DNA of 64,000 nucleotides from Clostridium sp. (lineage in GTDB: Bacteria > Bacillota > Clostridia > Oscillospirales > Ruminococcaceae), in contig JAMPFN010000007.1 in assembly GCA_023664445.1 (NCBI GenBank), positions 1-64,000 on the forward strand. Reading direction: 5' to 3'. Both the position numbers and the translations under genes were made by a program. Under the pieces are notes generated by a model, which ran no database searches, had not been told where the DNA came from, and saw only the letters and a program-made list of their open reading frames with translations. Shown here piece after piece: positions 15,702 to 24,854 of this stretch; position 1 is the first letter of the stretch, and each line of letters begins with the position of its first letter.

Positions 15702-18275
15702 ATGAATGACTATTTAAAAAGCAAAGAGGAGATCATGAAAGAGCTTGAAACCTCCGCTGATGGTCTGAGCAGCGTAAAAGCTGCGAAAAATACTGAAAAA
15801 TACGGAAAAAACGAAATCACAGGCGAAAAGAAAAAAAGTACATTTGTTATTTTTTTGGAACAATTCAAAGATTTTCTCGTTATAATCCTTATTGCTGCCG
15901 CGATAGTTTCCGCAATTTTAGGAGATATTGAAAGCACTGTCGTTATTTTGGCAGTTATAACAATGAACGCCGTACTCGGTACCGTTCAGACGGTCAATGC
16001 CGCAAAATCTCTTGACAGCCTAAAAAAGCTTTCCGCGCCCAATGCTAAAGTTCTAAGGGACGGACAAGCTGTTGTTATACCGTCTGAAAATGTAACCGTC
16101 GGCGACATAGTACTTCTTGAAGCAGGCGACTATATATGCGCGGACGGACGTATCATCGAAAACGCAAGCCTGAAGGTCAACGAAAGCGCGCTTACAGGTG
16201 AAAGTCTTAACGTTGAAAAGGAAGATACTGTTTTCGATAAGGAAATACCGCTTGGCGACAGACTAAACATGGTATATTCCGGCAGCTTTGTTACCTATGG
16301 ACGCGCTAAATTTGCAGTTACCGGAATCGGTATGGAAACCGAGGTCGGCAAGATCGCCGGACTTATCAACAGCGCAAAAGAAAGAAAAACTCCTTTGCAG
16401 GTAAGTCTTGACAATTTCGGCAAAAAGCTTTCGTTTGCAATTCTCGGAGTATGCATACTTGTCTTTGCTTTGAGCGTATTCAGGGGCGAGGAAATAATGA
16501 ACGCCTTTCTGTTTGCGGTAGCCCTTGCGGTCGCAGCTATACCGGAAGCTCTAAGTTCAATAGTAACTATAGTACTGTCGTTCGGCACACAGAAAATGTC
16601 AAAGGAAAACGCCATTATGAGAAAGCTTCAGGCAGTTGAAGGTCTGGGAAGCGTTTCAATAATATGCTCCGATAAGACAGGTACTCTTACGCAGAATAAA
16701 ATGACCGTCAAGAAATTCTATGTTGACGGCGATGTGATAGACTGCGAAAGCGGAAGCTTTGACAAGGATCATCAGAAGCGTCTGCTTCTGAGCAGCATTC
16801 TCTGTAACGACGCCGTATGCAAGGACGGCGAAGAGATAGGCGATCCGACCGAAACGGCTCTTGTAAATTTCGGAACAAAATACGGATTCAATTTTGAAAG
16901 AATACGTGAAAAATATCCTCGTATTTCCGAGATCCCGTTTGACTCCGACAGAAAGCTTATGACAACCGTACACAGAGTAAACGGCACGCTTACAATGCTC
17001 ACAAAGGGCGCGACCGATGTTCTTCTTGAAAGAATGATACTGTCGGACAAGGAAAAAGAGAATATCAAAACAGTTACCGAGCAGCTTTCACAGCTGGGAC
17101 TGCGTTTGCTTTGCTTTGCGTACAAGGAGATCGCATCGGAAAATATCAGCCTTGACGACGAAAACGATCTGACATTCATGGGACTTATCGCTATGATGGA
17201 TCCGCCGAGAGAAGAATCGAAAGCGGCGGTCGAGGAATGTATAAGTGCAGGTATCAAGCCTGTCATGATCACAGGCGACCACAAGGTGACAGCCGCCGCT
17301 ATTGCCAAGGAAATAGGTATTCTGAAAGATTTTTCCGAGGCGGCTGAAGGCGCTGAAATAGACGATCTGACGGACGAACAGCTTAAAGAATATGTTCCGA
17401 CCAAATCGGTCTACGCAAGAGTTTCACCCGAGCATAAAATAAGAATTGTCAGGGCATGGCAGGAAAGAGGAAATATTGTTGCCATGACAGGCGACGGCGT
17501 AAACGACGCGCCTGCGCTCAAACAGGCTGATATCGGCGTTGCTATGGGCATTACAGGTACCGAAGTGTCAAAGGACGCAGCGTCTATGGTATTGGCGGAC
17601 GATAATTTCGCCACTATCGTTAAAGCTGTAAACAACGGCAGAAACATTTACGCAAATATCAAGCGTTCTATACAGTTTCTGCTTTCCGGAAACGCCGCGG
17701 GAATACTTGTTGTTTTGTTTGCGTCGCTTGCCGCTCTGCCCGTTCCATTTGCGGCGGTTCATTTGCTGTTTATAAATCTTCTTACCGACTCGCTTCCGGC
17801 TATAGCTCTCGGACTTGAACCGCACAGCAAAGACGTCATGAAGCAAAAGCCAAGACCGATAGGCGAATCTATACTTACAAAGCCGCTCATGCTTGGAATA
17901 ATTTCGGAGGGACTTATAATCGCCGCCGCCGCTGTCGTATGCTTTATGTTCGGTCTTAAAACATCAAATGAAGTCGGAAGCACAATGGCATTCGCAAGCA
18001 TATGTCTTTCAAGACTTATACACGGATTCAACTGCAAATCGGAAACGCCCGTACTTTTCACAAAAAAATTCTTTAACAATAAGGCGATTTTCGGCGCATT
18101 CTTTATCGGATTGGCTCTCCTTTCGGCAGTATTGTTCATACCGGGTCTTTCGGGACTTTTCAAGGCAGAGGCTCTTACAGGGGTACAGATCGGAATGATC
18201 GCCGGAACTTCTGTCGGAACGCTTATCGTTATTCAGCTTTTAAAGCTTGTCAGAAAAATCATTAAAAATAAATAA
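15702..18275 (+). CDS. P-type cation-transporting ATPase (P2-type, Ca2+/Mn2+)
   Basis: 857-residue P2-type ATPase. The actuator motif is ALTGES, the phosphorylation motif SDKTGTLT has D324, and the hinge is TGDGVNDAPALK. The fourth membrane helix has IPEAL in place of the IPEGL of SERCA pumps. The N-terminal cation-ATPase domain and six C-terminal helices are present, so it is full length. GGAG lies 11 bases before ATG 15702. The manganese riboswitch upstream predicts that it exports excess Mn2+, although calcium pumps have the same architecture. It probably protects against metal overload. Confidence 0.92.
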   Translation: MNDYLKSKEEIMKELETSADGLSSVKAAKNTEKYGKNEITGEKKKSTFVIFLEQFKDFLVIILIAAAIVSAILGDIESTVVILAVITMNAVLGTVQTVNAAKSLDSLKKLSAPNAKVLRDGQAVVIPSENVTVGDIVLLEAGDYICADGRIIENASLKVNESALTGESLNVEKEDTVFDKEIPLGDRLNMVYSGSFVTYGRAKFAVTGIGMETEVGKIAGLINSAKERKTPLQVSLDNFGKKLSFAILGVCILVFALSVFRGEEIMNAFLFAVALAVAAIPEALSSIVTIVLSFGTQKMSKENAIMRKLQAVEGLGSVSIICSDKTGTLTQNKMTVKKFYVDGDVIDCESGSFDKDHQKRLLLSSILCNDAVCKDGEEIGDPTETALVNFGTKYGFNFERIREKYPRISEIPFDSDRKLMTTVHRVNGTLTMLTKGATDVLLERMILSDKEKENIKTVTEQLSQLGLRLLCFAYKEIASENISLDDENDLTFMGLIAMMDPPREESKAAVEECISAGIKPVMITGDHKVTAAAIAKEIGILKDFSEAAEGAEIDDLTDEQLKEYVPTKSVYARVSPEHKIRIVRAWQERGNIVAMTGDGVNDAPALKQADIGVAMGITGTEVSKDAASMVLADDNFATIVKAVNNGRNIYANIKRSIQFLLSGNAAGILVVLFASLAALPVPFAAVHLLFINLLTDSLPAIALGLEPHSKDVMKQKPRPIGESILTKPLMLGIISEGLIIAAAAVVCFMFGLKTSNEVGSTMAFASICLSRLIHGFNCKSETPVLFTKKFFNNKAIFGAFFIGLALLSAVLFIPGLSGLFKAEALTGVQIGMIAGTSVGTLIVIQLLKLVRKIIKNK

Positions 18276-18347
18276 TAAAAATATTCGCTTTCCGCTATGA
18301 AGCATAGAAAAATGGTACAATTTATAAGAATGGAGATATTTTAAGCT

Positions 18348-18749
18348 ATGAGTATATTTTCAAAGACAGAAAAAATTGAAACGACGCTTCTTATCAGATA
18401 TATTTCTCCTGAAGAGCAGAAAATGCCCGATAAAGAGATCGAAAACGACTGCTGCATAGATTTTGAATTGAGCGGCGAGGTAAAAAGCGTTCCATTCTAT
18501 TATTTTTCATCAAATTGCTTCAAAGATGTATCCATATTTGATGACGGAGGTTTTGAATCGTTAAAAGAAAATCTGCTCCTCTGCGGAGAACGCAGCATTA
18601 AAGCTATTATAAAAATTAAAAACGGCAAGGTGAAAAAATGTAAAATCGATACTGATAATTTAGTTTCAGCCTTCGGAGATGATAGGTTAAAAAATATTGA
18701 GGAATGCGCTTACGGCGTTTTTGATAAAAGTATTAAGGAACGCTTATAA
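18348..18749 (+). CDS. hypothetical protein, 133 residues
   Basis: Not recognised. Soluble and acidic, with no signal peptide or membrane segment; two cysteines sit next to each other near residue 31 (DCCIDF) and a C-terminal KKCKIDTDNL stretch follows a lysine-rich segment. An extended -10 (TGGTACAAT, 18313-18321) and GGAG before ATG 18348 support it as a separate gene after the ATPase. A hairpin at 18765 ends the unit. Confidence 0.65.
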   Translation: MSIFSKTEKIETTLLIRYISPEEQKMPDKEIENDCCIDFELSGEVKSVPFYYFSSNCFKDVSIFDDGGFESLKENLLLCGERSIKAIIKIKNGKVKKCKIDTDNLVSAFGDDRLKNIEECAYGVFDKSIKERL

Positions 18750-18764
18750 AAGCGTATATATTAA

Positions 18765-18844
18765 ATGCACCGCACAAAGCCGTCAGACATACTTTGTGCG
18801 GTGCTGCTGTTAGAACCTGTTCAGGATCTTTCTGCACAGGTTCT
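18765..18844. repeat. family A and B palindromic ends, likely two-way terminator
   Basis: Two remnant elements lie side by side. GCACCGCACAAAG/CTTTGTGCGGTGC (18765-18802) is a minimal family A hairpin. AGAACCTGT/ACAGGTTCT (18812-18844) is a minimal family B hairpin. They separate two convergent genes and the second is followed by TTT on the plus strand, so they may serve as terminators. Confidence 0.55.
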
Positions 18845-18849
18845 TTAAT

Positions 18850-20643
18850 TTACTTTGCGATAAGTTCTCTTTTCATCAAAACCAAATCATAAACGTTAAG
18901 AATTCCGTCCTCATTCATATCCCCTGCTTTATAATTTGCAAGCTTTTTGTTTGGAACCGCCAAGAGATAATTACACATAAGCACAATATCTGCGGAATCA
19001 AACCTACCGCTTCGGTTGACATCTCCCCTTACGTTTTCGGGTATCTCCGGTAATTCGGGAGAATAGTTTTCCCAATCGGGAAGCTCGTCGAGAGTTATGC
19101 AGTATTCGCTCTGATACATATTTGCAAGTTCTTCCTTTGAATTGAGATCTGTAAGATAATTTCTGTACCACGGACAAAAATAAAGCCATGCCGCATTTGA
19201 TTTTTGAATATTTTCAAGCGACGGTATCGTGTCATTTTCACTCATACAAACCATTTTTTCTCCTTCTGTTTGTGCGACAAGAGAATAAAACGTTGCCGTT
19301 ATAGCGCTTGTGTTCGGCTGATAATTTACGGCATTATATTTATCATAGCCAATGAGGTCAACGTACTCGTCACCGGGATACCAATCCTTTGACGTTGCGT
19401 AAGTATAACCTGTCCATTCCCAAATTATATTATTAAACCCATATTCATTTGTAAATTTATCCCAAAGATAGCGATAAAGCTGCTTGCACGGTTCAGGACC
19501 TTCCGCTCCCCACCAAAACCATGCGCCTTCCGCCTCGTGCAGCGGACGGAAAATAACAGGCACATCGGCATCGGATATCTTTTTGAATTGTTCCGCAAGA
19601 AGTGCAATATCCGCGTCTATTTTCTCATGCTCCCATGTGCCTTCCTTAAGAGCGTTCGTTATGCTGAATGTTGTAAAAGCGCTTCCATTTGCAGCGGATT
19701 CCACATAGAACGCCGCCTTATCGCTGTCCTTTCCGTCTGTCGGAACATTCCAATGATAAGTTACCGTAGGAATACCGCCCTTGTCTTTATACCATGCAAT
19801 AACACGCTCGGGAGCATCGTCAAAATATGGCTCTGTCGTGTTATAAAACAAAAAGTCTATTCCGCGAATCGCAGGCTGCTTGCCTGTTACCTCCTCTATA
19901 TGCTTAAATTCTTCTTCATTATCAACAAGATAGTCAACAGGCAGTCCCTGTGATTCCTGCGCGTTCTTATTATAATTGTGCGAGCCGCAGTATTCCTGCT
20001 GTCCCGAAAGAATATGCTTACCGTAAACGCTTGTCAGATAGGCGTAAAGATTTTTCGTCTTTTCGGTTGCATTGGGGTTGCAGAGCGTTTTTGTCGGCGA
20101 AAGATTGCTGATATACTCGGGCGCAGGCGAAAGAGTCAGGTAATCAAGGAATGTGTATCCCCAATAGCTCTTGATCTGTATCTCGTTTTCGCCTTTATTC
20201 AGCTTTACATACCCTGCGTCAAGAAGTTCCCAGCCTTTTCCCGAATTAAACGGGAAACATATTTCTCCCTCGCTCTGACCGTTAACAAGAAGATACTGGA
20301 TCTTATGCGGCGTGCCAAAGCATTGGATATAATTGATCTTAAGCGAATAAAAACCTTCCTCGGGAACTGTGACCTTGACTGTGACGCTTGAATCCTTATC
20401 GTCGATCTGAACATAGCTGTCGCCCGACCAACCGGTCATATCGCAGACATTTCCCTCGGCGTCCTCATCGATCTTTTCCCATGTCAGCGGTTCAGAGTAT
20501 TCACAATCGGCAAGCGTTCCGCTTTCAAACTCGAACTTTAGCGTTTCGTCAGCGGCAGTACTTATCAGCGGTACTGACTGAACAGCTACTGACAATGACA
20601 GCATCAATGATGCTATTCTTATAAGACTTTTGATTTTTTTCAT
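18850..20643 (-). CDS. secreted GH26 beta-mannanase with CBM35-like module and dockerin
   Basis: 597-residue exported enzyme that should cleave beta-1,4-mannan. A signal peptide covers about residues 1-31. Residues 32-165 form a CBM35-like beta-sandwich (FEFESGTL, GWSGDSYVQ). The GH26 domain covers about 180-515, with acid/base E370 in RPLHEAEG and probable nucleophile E469 in VCMSEND. The C-terminus (about 538-597) is a type I dockerin with two calcium-binding repeats, DVNRSGRFDSADIVLM and DMNEDGILNVYDLVLM. A dockerin means the enzyme is meant to dock on a cohesin scaffold; none is encoded in the window. It has its own promoter and stands alone. Confidence 0.93.
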   Translation of the reverse strand: MKKIKSLIRIASLMLSLSVAVQSVPLISTAADETLKFEFESGTLADCEYSEPLTWEKIDEDAEGNVCDMTGWSGDSYVQIDDKDSSVTVKVTVPEEGFYSLKINYIQCFGTPHKIQYLLVNGQSEGEICFPFNSGKGWELLDAGYVKLNKGENEIQIKSYWGYTFLDYLTLSPAPEYISNLSPTKTLCNPNATEKTKNLYAYLTSVYGKHILSGQQEYCGSHNYNKNAQESQGLPVDYLVDNEEEFKHIEEVTGKQPAIRGIDFLFYNTTEPYFDDAPERVIAWYKDKGGIPTVTYHWNVPTDGKDSDKAAFYVESAANGSAFTTFSITNALKEGTWEHEKIDADIALLAEQFKKISDADVPVIFRPLHEAEGAWFWWGAEGPEPCKQLYRYLWDKFTNEYGFNNIIWEWTGYTYATSKDWYPGDEYVDLIGYDKYNAVNYQPNTSAITATFYSLVAQTEGEKMVCMSENDTIPSLENIQKSNAAWLYFCPWYRNYLTDLNSKEELANMYQSEYCITLDELPDWENYSPELPEIPENVRGDVNRSGRFDSADIVLMCNYLLAVPNKKLANYKAGDMNEDGILNVYDLVLMKRELIAK

Positions 20644-20722
20644 ATATACCTCCTATTCAAAATATACTTAATGATCTATTTCGCCGACAAATCGGCGAAT
20701 AGATTTCGCAAGCCTTATTATA

Positions 20723-20751
20723 ATTATATATTATCACGCAGCCGTTGTCAA
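20723..20751 (-). promoter_or_regulatory. sigma-A promoter of the mannanase gene
   Basis: On the minus strand: TTGACA (20751-20746), a 17-base spacer and TATAAT (20728-20723), a consensus promoter about 80 bases before the mannanase start. A hairpin with arms ATCTATT..CGCCGA and TCGGCG..AATAGAT lies in the leader near 20670-20702. Confidence 0.8.
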
Positions 20752-20843
20752 TATCCGATTTCCGGGGAAAAATGCGCTTCTAAGGCAAAGAATCCGCAAG
20801 CCTTTAAAAATGCTTGATCTAAGCGTCAAATTATTTTTGAGGT

Positions 20844-21494
20844 TTATGACAAAATGTCAATAACCTTGTCAAGACTGTCCGCTTTGGCGTAAAGAAGCTT
20901 TGAAGTTTCTTCATCGGGCTGTGAAAGATCGGGAATCATTATAGGTTTGCAGCCTGCGCGGTATGCGGAAAGTATGCCGTTCGGCGAATCCTCAAGCGCG
21001 GCGCATTCCTCCGGAGCAAGACAGAGTTCGCTGCTTGCTTTAAGATAAATATCCGGGGCGGGCTTGCCGTTTTCAACCATAGATCCGCAGATTATCTTAT
21101 CAAAGAAATCGAACACTCCCACTTTTTTAAGATACATCTCGGTGCGCTCATAATCGGTAGCTGTTGCGACCGCAATGCGGTATTTTCCGCTTAAATATGA
21201 AAGCAGCTCGTCCAGTCCCTTTTTCTTTTCGATACCGTTTTCGGCTATGTATTCGTTCATAAGCTCAATGCGCCTTTTTCTTACGGCGTCGTAATCAAAG
21301 CTTTCGCCGAATATACCCTGAAGCTTTGGCACAGCATATTTTCCCGCAAGACTGCGAATGCTCAGAACATGTTCCTTTTTCATATCAAATCCAAACTGAT
21401 TTGCGGATTCTATCCAAAATCTCATAAGCAGCTTTTCAGTATCGAGCATAAGCCCGTCCATATCAAAAATAACGCCTTTTATTTTCATTACCAT
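20844..21494 (-). CDS. HAD-superfamily phosphatase / beta-phosphoglucomutase-like
   Basis: 216-residue HAD hydrolase. Motif I is VIFDMDGLMLDTE, with the nucleophile and acid/base aspartates; motif III is KPAPDIYLKA and motif IV ALEDSPNG. The helical cap after motif I is of the beta-phosphoglucomutase type. The substrate is a sugar phosphate of unknown identity. I chose ATG 21494 because GGAGG sits six bases upstream; the open frame to 21638 runs back through a repeat fragment and the MATE gene. It is the second gene after MATE on the same strand. Confidence 0.85.
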   Translation of the reverse strand: MVMKIKGVIFDMDGLMLDTEKLLMRFWIESANQFGFDMKKEHVLSIRSLAGKYAVPKLQGIFGESFDYDAVRKRRIELMNEYIAENGIEKKKGLDELLSYLSGKYRIAVATATDYERTEMYLKKVGVFDFFDKIICGSMVENGKPAPDIYLKASSELCLAPEECAALEDSPNGILSAYRAGCKPIMIPDLSQPDEETSKLLYAKADSLDKVIDILS

Positions 21495-21508
21495 GTTAAA
21501 CCTCCGTT

Positions 21509-21545
21509 TTTTGTCAGATCGTACAGAAATTTCGCAGACATACCG
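21509..21545. repeat. family A core fragment
   Basis: GTCAGATCGTACAGAAATTT followed by CGCAGACATACC matches the family A interior at 4784-4812 with few differences. Both ends of the element are missing. It fills the gap between the MATE stop codon and the HAD ribosome-binding site. Confidence 0.55.
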
Positions 21546-21550
21546 ATTTA

Positions 21551-22879
21551 TCAGTACCGATACCGTCTTTTGTTTGCAGCCAAAAACAAGACCGACACGG
21601 CAGTAGAAAGAAGCTCTGCAACCGCAATTGAGATCCATATCCCGTTTATTTTCCAGAATACAGGTAAGATCAAAACCGATGATATCTGAAATACAAAAGC
21701 TCTCAGAAACGAGATAAGCGCTGAAACAAGACCGTTATTCAGCGCGGTGAAAAATGACGAACCGAAAATTACAAATCCCGCAAAAATAAATGAGAACGAG
21801 AAAATCATAAAACCATGCATTGTAAGCTCTAACAAACTCTTATCATATCCTACAAAAATTTTGGAAAGAGGCATTGCAAGCGCTTCCGCAAGTACAAACA
21901 TAATGATTGAAAAAATCCCGATAATATTATAGCTTCTCTTTCTAAGATTTTTCAGTTCGCTATTATTTTCAGCGCCGAATTGATAACTGACCACCGGAGC
22001 AGTTCCCACTGAATAACCGATAAAAATCGCATTGAAAATCATACTGACATACATCATAACGCCATACGCCGCGACGCCGTCCTCTCCGGCATATTTCATG
22101 AGCTGCGCATTGTAAAGCATATTGACAAGCGACATGGAAACATTGGTCATCAGCTCCGAAGAACCGTTTCCGCAGACAGTCGCCAATGCTTTCCCGTTGA
22201 AATAAAATTTTCCCAATTTCATCAAACTGCTGTTATGTTTCTCAAAATAAAACAGCGGGATCAGCCCTCCGACGTACTGACTTAAAGCCGTTGCCGCAGC
22301 CGCCCCACGTATTTCCCACTTAAACGACCCTACAAATAAAGCGTCAAACATAATATTGATAAGTCCTGCCGCAATTGTGATGTATAATCCAAGCTGCGGC
22401 TTTTCTGCGGCAGCAAACAAGCATTGGAACTCATACTGCATGATAACCGCAGGAATTGCAAGGAGAATGATCTGCCCATATATAACGCAATTGTTAAGCA
22501 ACGCTCCTTCTGCGCCAAGCATAGCCGCAATCGGACGAAGAATCAAAATACCGAGTACTGCAAGTAAAATCCCAAGAATAATTGATATGTACACGATCAT
22601 TGAGAATATTTTGTTGCCCTCTTCTTTTTTGCTTTCGCCGAATTTTCTGGCAATAAGCGCGCTGCCGCCTGTGCCGAACATAAAGCCGAGGCAGCCGGGC
22701 AGCATCAGAAAAGGCATTATGAAATTTACCGCCGTAAACGCTTCTTTTCCGGCAAAATTTGAAACGAAGAATCCGTCCACTACGCCGTAAATTGACGTAA
22801 ATATCATCATAATAACGGAAGGAAGCGTAAACCGCATTAATTTTTTATATGTGAAGTGATCCGATAGCTGAATGCTCAT
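21551..22879 (-). CDS. MATE family efflux transporter
   Basis: 442-residue membrane protein with about twelve hydrophobic segments in two similar halves, as in MATE (DinF/NorM) cation or drug antiporters. The N-terminal FTLPSVIMMIFTSIYGVVDG and GTGGSALIARKFGE stretches are typical of the clostridial subgroup. AAGGAG lies eight bases before ATG 22879. The substrate cannot be inferred. Confidence 0.9.
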   Translation of the reverse strand: MSIQLSDHFTYKKLMRFTLPSVIMMIFTSIYGVVDGFFVSNFAGKEAFTAVNFIMPFLMLPGCLGFMFGTGGSALIARKFGESKKEEGNKIFSMIVYISIILGILLAVLGILILRPIAAMLGAEGALLNNCVIYGQIILLAIPAVIMQYEFQCLFAAAEKPQLGLYITIAAGLINIMFDALFVGSFKWEIRGAAAATALSQYVGGLIPLFYFEKHNSSLMKLGKFYFNGKALATVCGNGSSELMTNVSMSLVNMLYNAQLMKYAGEDGVAAYGVMMYVSMIFNAIFIGYSVGTAPVVSYQFGAENNSELKNLRKRSYNIIGIFSIIMFVLAEALAMPLSKIFVGYDKSLLELTMHGFMIFSFSFIFAGFVIFGSSFFTALNNGLVSALISFLRAFVFQISSVLILPVFWKINGIWISIAVAELLSTAVSVLFLAANKRRYRY

Positions 22880-22984
22880 TTTTAAAACTCCTTAACTTTT
22901 TCCCGAAAATCGTTCAGAAATTTATCGGTCAGCGTAATATATGCTGCATTTCAGCGGAAAAATCAATCAATAAGATGTGTGATT

Positions 22985-23193
22985 GATTTTATGTGAACAT
23001 GCTTTAATATTATAGCATGTGCCTCAATAGCTGTCAAGGATAATGAATATCCCCATATTTAGAACCTGTGTTCATAGAAAATATATGCGGATTTTCGAGC
23101 ATAATTTTTCTGATAACAAGGCAATTTTTTTGCAGACATACTCGCGTATGGCAAAGAAAAGTAACGAAGTTATCGGGAAAATTTGCGAAAAAA
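22985..23193. repeat. family B fragments upstream of MATE
   Basis: The gap 22880-23263 holds no gene. A right end of family B (TTTTATGTGAACATGCTTTAA) lies at 22986-23006. A left end starts at 23059 (TTAGAACCTGTGTTCATAG) and continues through the core, whose minus strand carries ATAC-GCGA-GTAT at 23149-23138. The copy loses its right arm where the terminator at 23194 begins. Confidence 0.65.
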
Positions 23194-23225
23194 CAGACCT
23201 CCTCGTAAACTTCCGAGGAGGTCTG
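23188..23225 (-). terminator. terminator of the S1-domain gene
   Basis: On the minus strand CAGACCTCCTCGG and CGAGGAGGTCTG form a stem of about 12 pairs with a 7-base loop, followed by TTTTTT. It lies 39 bases after the S1-domain stop codon. Confidence 0.88.
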
Positions 23226-23263
23226 CTAAAGATCGATTCATTTCTTTATTTTCAACGACTGTA

Positions 23264-24184
23264 TCAGAAAATCGTTTCGATGATCTTTGCGGAATTTTCG
23301 GGTGTGTATATCCAATGAGAAATATGATCGTCCGTATAAAAATATTTCATTTTTTCCGATTTATATTCAGCGTCAAAAACATCTACCGCTATAAGCTTTA
23401 CCTTCATTTTTTCGGGAATTATCGCTTTGATGTAAACGCTCGCATGCTGTCCCGGTTTGACATTTGCTCTCGGTTCGGCAAGTCCGGCAAGATTTGGCGC
23501 AAGCTCTATAAATATGCCGTAATCCTCAACGGAACGCACTATCCCCGAAACGGTTTCACCTGCTTTGAAAAGCTGAGCATTCTCATTCCATGTACCAAGC
23601 AGTTCCTTATGCGAAAGCCATATACGCCCGTTTTCCAGCGATTTTATTATAACCCTTATATCCTGACCCACGGAAAATCTGTCTGAAGGGTGAGCTATCC
23701 TTGATACCGAAATAGCGTCTATCGGCACAAGCGACGGTATTCCGCAGCCCACATCGACAAAACAGCCAAACTGTTCAAGATGCGTAACCTTTGCCGGAAT
23801 TATATCTCCGGGGATAAGTTTATCTATGTATTCACGGGTACACTCCTCCTGCACGGCGCGTCTTGAAAGCAGCGCGGTTTCATTTCCGTCTTTATTCCTG
23901 TTTATGGATATCACTTTAAAGCAGACAGGCTTGTTCACCTTAGAAATAAGCGCAATATCTCTTGTATATCCCTCTTCTATCCCTACGGCGCCCTCGCTTC
24001 TTGGTATTATTCCCTTAATACCCGGAAGCTGTACGATCAAGTTATGCTCGCTGTCACAAACGCTGACACGTCCTTCAAGTATTTTACCCTCAGCCATAGC
24101 CTCATGCATTCCGGCAGATGTGGAAGTCAGCCTTATATTTTCGGGGGTATATATCAAACATCCCTCGGGTTTATATGTCTTCAT
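23264..24184 (-). CDS. S1 RNA-binding domain protein, three S1 domains
   Basis: 306-residue cytoplasmic protein with three tandem S1-type OB folds, at about residues 30-105, 122-200 and 203-270. The second is the clearest (PAKVTHLEQFGCFVDVGCG, then IWLSHKELLGTW). The third (VSGIVRSVEDYGIFIELAP) resembles the repeats of ribosomal protein S1. It is shorter than Firmicutes S1 homologues with four domains and is probably an S1-like translation or RNA-turnover factor. AAGGAA lies five bases before ATG 24184. It stands alone with its own terminator. Confidence 0.82.
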   Translation of the reverse strand: MKTYKPEGCLIYTPENIRLTSTSAGMHEAMAEGKILEGRVSVCDSEHNLIVQLPGIKGIIPRSEGAVGIEEGYTRDIALISKVNKPVCFKVISINRNKDGNETALLSRRAVQEECTREYIDKLIPGDIIPAKVTHLEQFGCFVDVGCGIPSLVPIDAISVSRIAHPSDRFSVGQDIRVIIKSLENGRIWLSHKELLGTWNENAQLFKAGETVSGIVRSVEDYGIFIELAPNLAGLAEPRANVKPGQHASVYIKAIIPEKMKVKLIAVDVFDAEYKSEKMKYFYTDDHISHWIYTPENSAKIIETIF

Positions 24185-24243
24185 TTATTCCTTGCCTTTC
24201 CGATTCTTTGAGAATCTTTGATTTTTTACTTGCAAAACCGCAC

Positions 24244-24315
24244 AAAGACCTTTTCAGGTCTTTGCATAAGGCAATACCGTGCAAAGCCGTCAGACGGTCT
24301 TTATGCGGCGCTGCC
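24244..24315. repeat. family A remnant hairpins
   Basis: A small stem AAAGACC/GGTCTTT (24244-24263) is followed by AAGGCAATACCGTGCAAAG and, inverted, CTTTATGCGGCGCTGCC, the two ends of a family A element with only about 15 bases between. It fills the gap between two minus-strand genes. Confidence 0.6.
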
Positions 24316-24353
24316 ACAATTACTGATTAATTTATATGCGCCGAAATGCCGGA

Positions 24354-24722
24354 CTATGACTTTAAATCGTAACCTCCGCAGGACAACATATACTGTGCCG
24401 CTTTATCGGACGCATTTTCAAGACATATTACCTCCATTTTCACCGATTCGGTACGCAGCAGTTCGTTTATCTGACTTTCGTCGGCGCTTCTTGTCACCAA
24501 TCCCGAAATAAAATTGTTTGAATGAGTCGAAAACGGATAAATAAGCACAGAATTTCCGTTAGCCACATTATTATCGGTTATGCTTTCGGCACAGCCTCTG
24601 TATTTGCTCTTATTTTTGTATAAGATTATCTTTTTTTCTCCCGCTATGCTGTCGCGTATCATTTTTGCGGCTGCCTCGGCAAACTCGATACAGTCAAATT
24701 CTCCTGTTAATTTTGTATACAT
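24354..24722 (-). CDS. hypothetical protein, 122 residues
   Basis: Not recognised. Soluble, mixed alpha/beta composition, no signal peptide. The middle (KKIILYKNKSKYRG, then SVLIYPFS) looks like two beta strands and the C-terminus has a CGGYDLK ending. The only in-frame ATG is 24722. The strong GGAGGAAG upstream (24752-24759) sits instead over ATGTGA, a two-codon start-stop at 24745-24750. Either this gene is started by re-initiation about 22 bases further on, or its own site is weak. Confidence 0.6.
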   Translation of the reverse strand: MYTKLTGEFDCIEFAEAAAKMIRDSIAGEKKIILYKNKSKYRGCAESITDNNVANGNSVLIYPFSTHSNNFISGLVTRSADESQINELLRTESVKMEVICLENASDKAAQYMLSCGGYDLKS

Positions 24723-24809
24723 TTTATAAAACAGACGTGAGTTTTCACATCTTCCTCCTTGTTTTTTTATTATTTTTCGATAAAAAAATAAAATTATTTG
24801 TAGAAAATG

Positions 24810-24838
24810 TTGCCTGAATCAAAAAAATAGGGTATAAT
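24810..24838 (+). promoter_or_regulatory. predicted sigma-A promoter
   Basis: TTGCCT (24810-24815), a 17-base spacer and TATAAT (24833-24838). It points toward the DUF951-prfA operon about 490 bases away, through a run of hairpin repeats. A second TATAAT lies in the dyad at 24908-24940 and could give a nearer start. Confidence 0.55.
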
Positions 24839-24854
24839 AATATTGTATTTTATT

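Noticed and set aside
23183-23686. 167-codon plus-strand frame
   Set aside because: It starts in a terminator and is antisense to the S1-domain gene.
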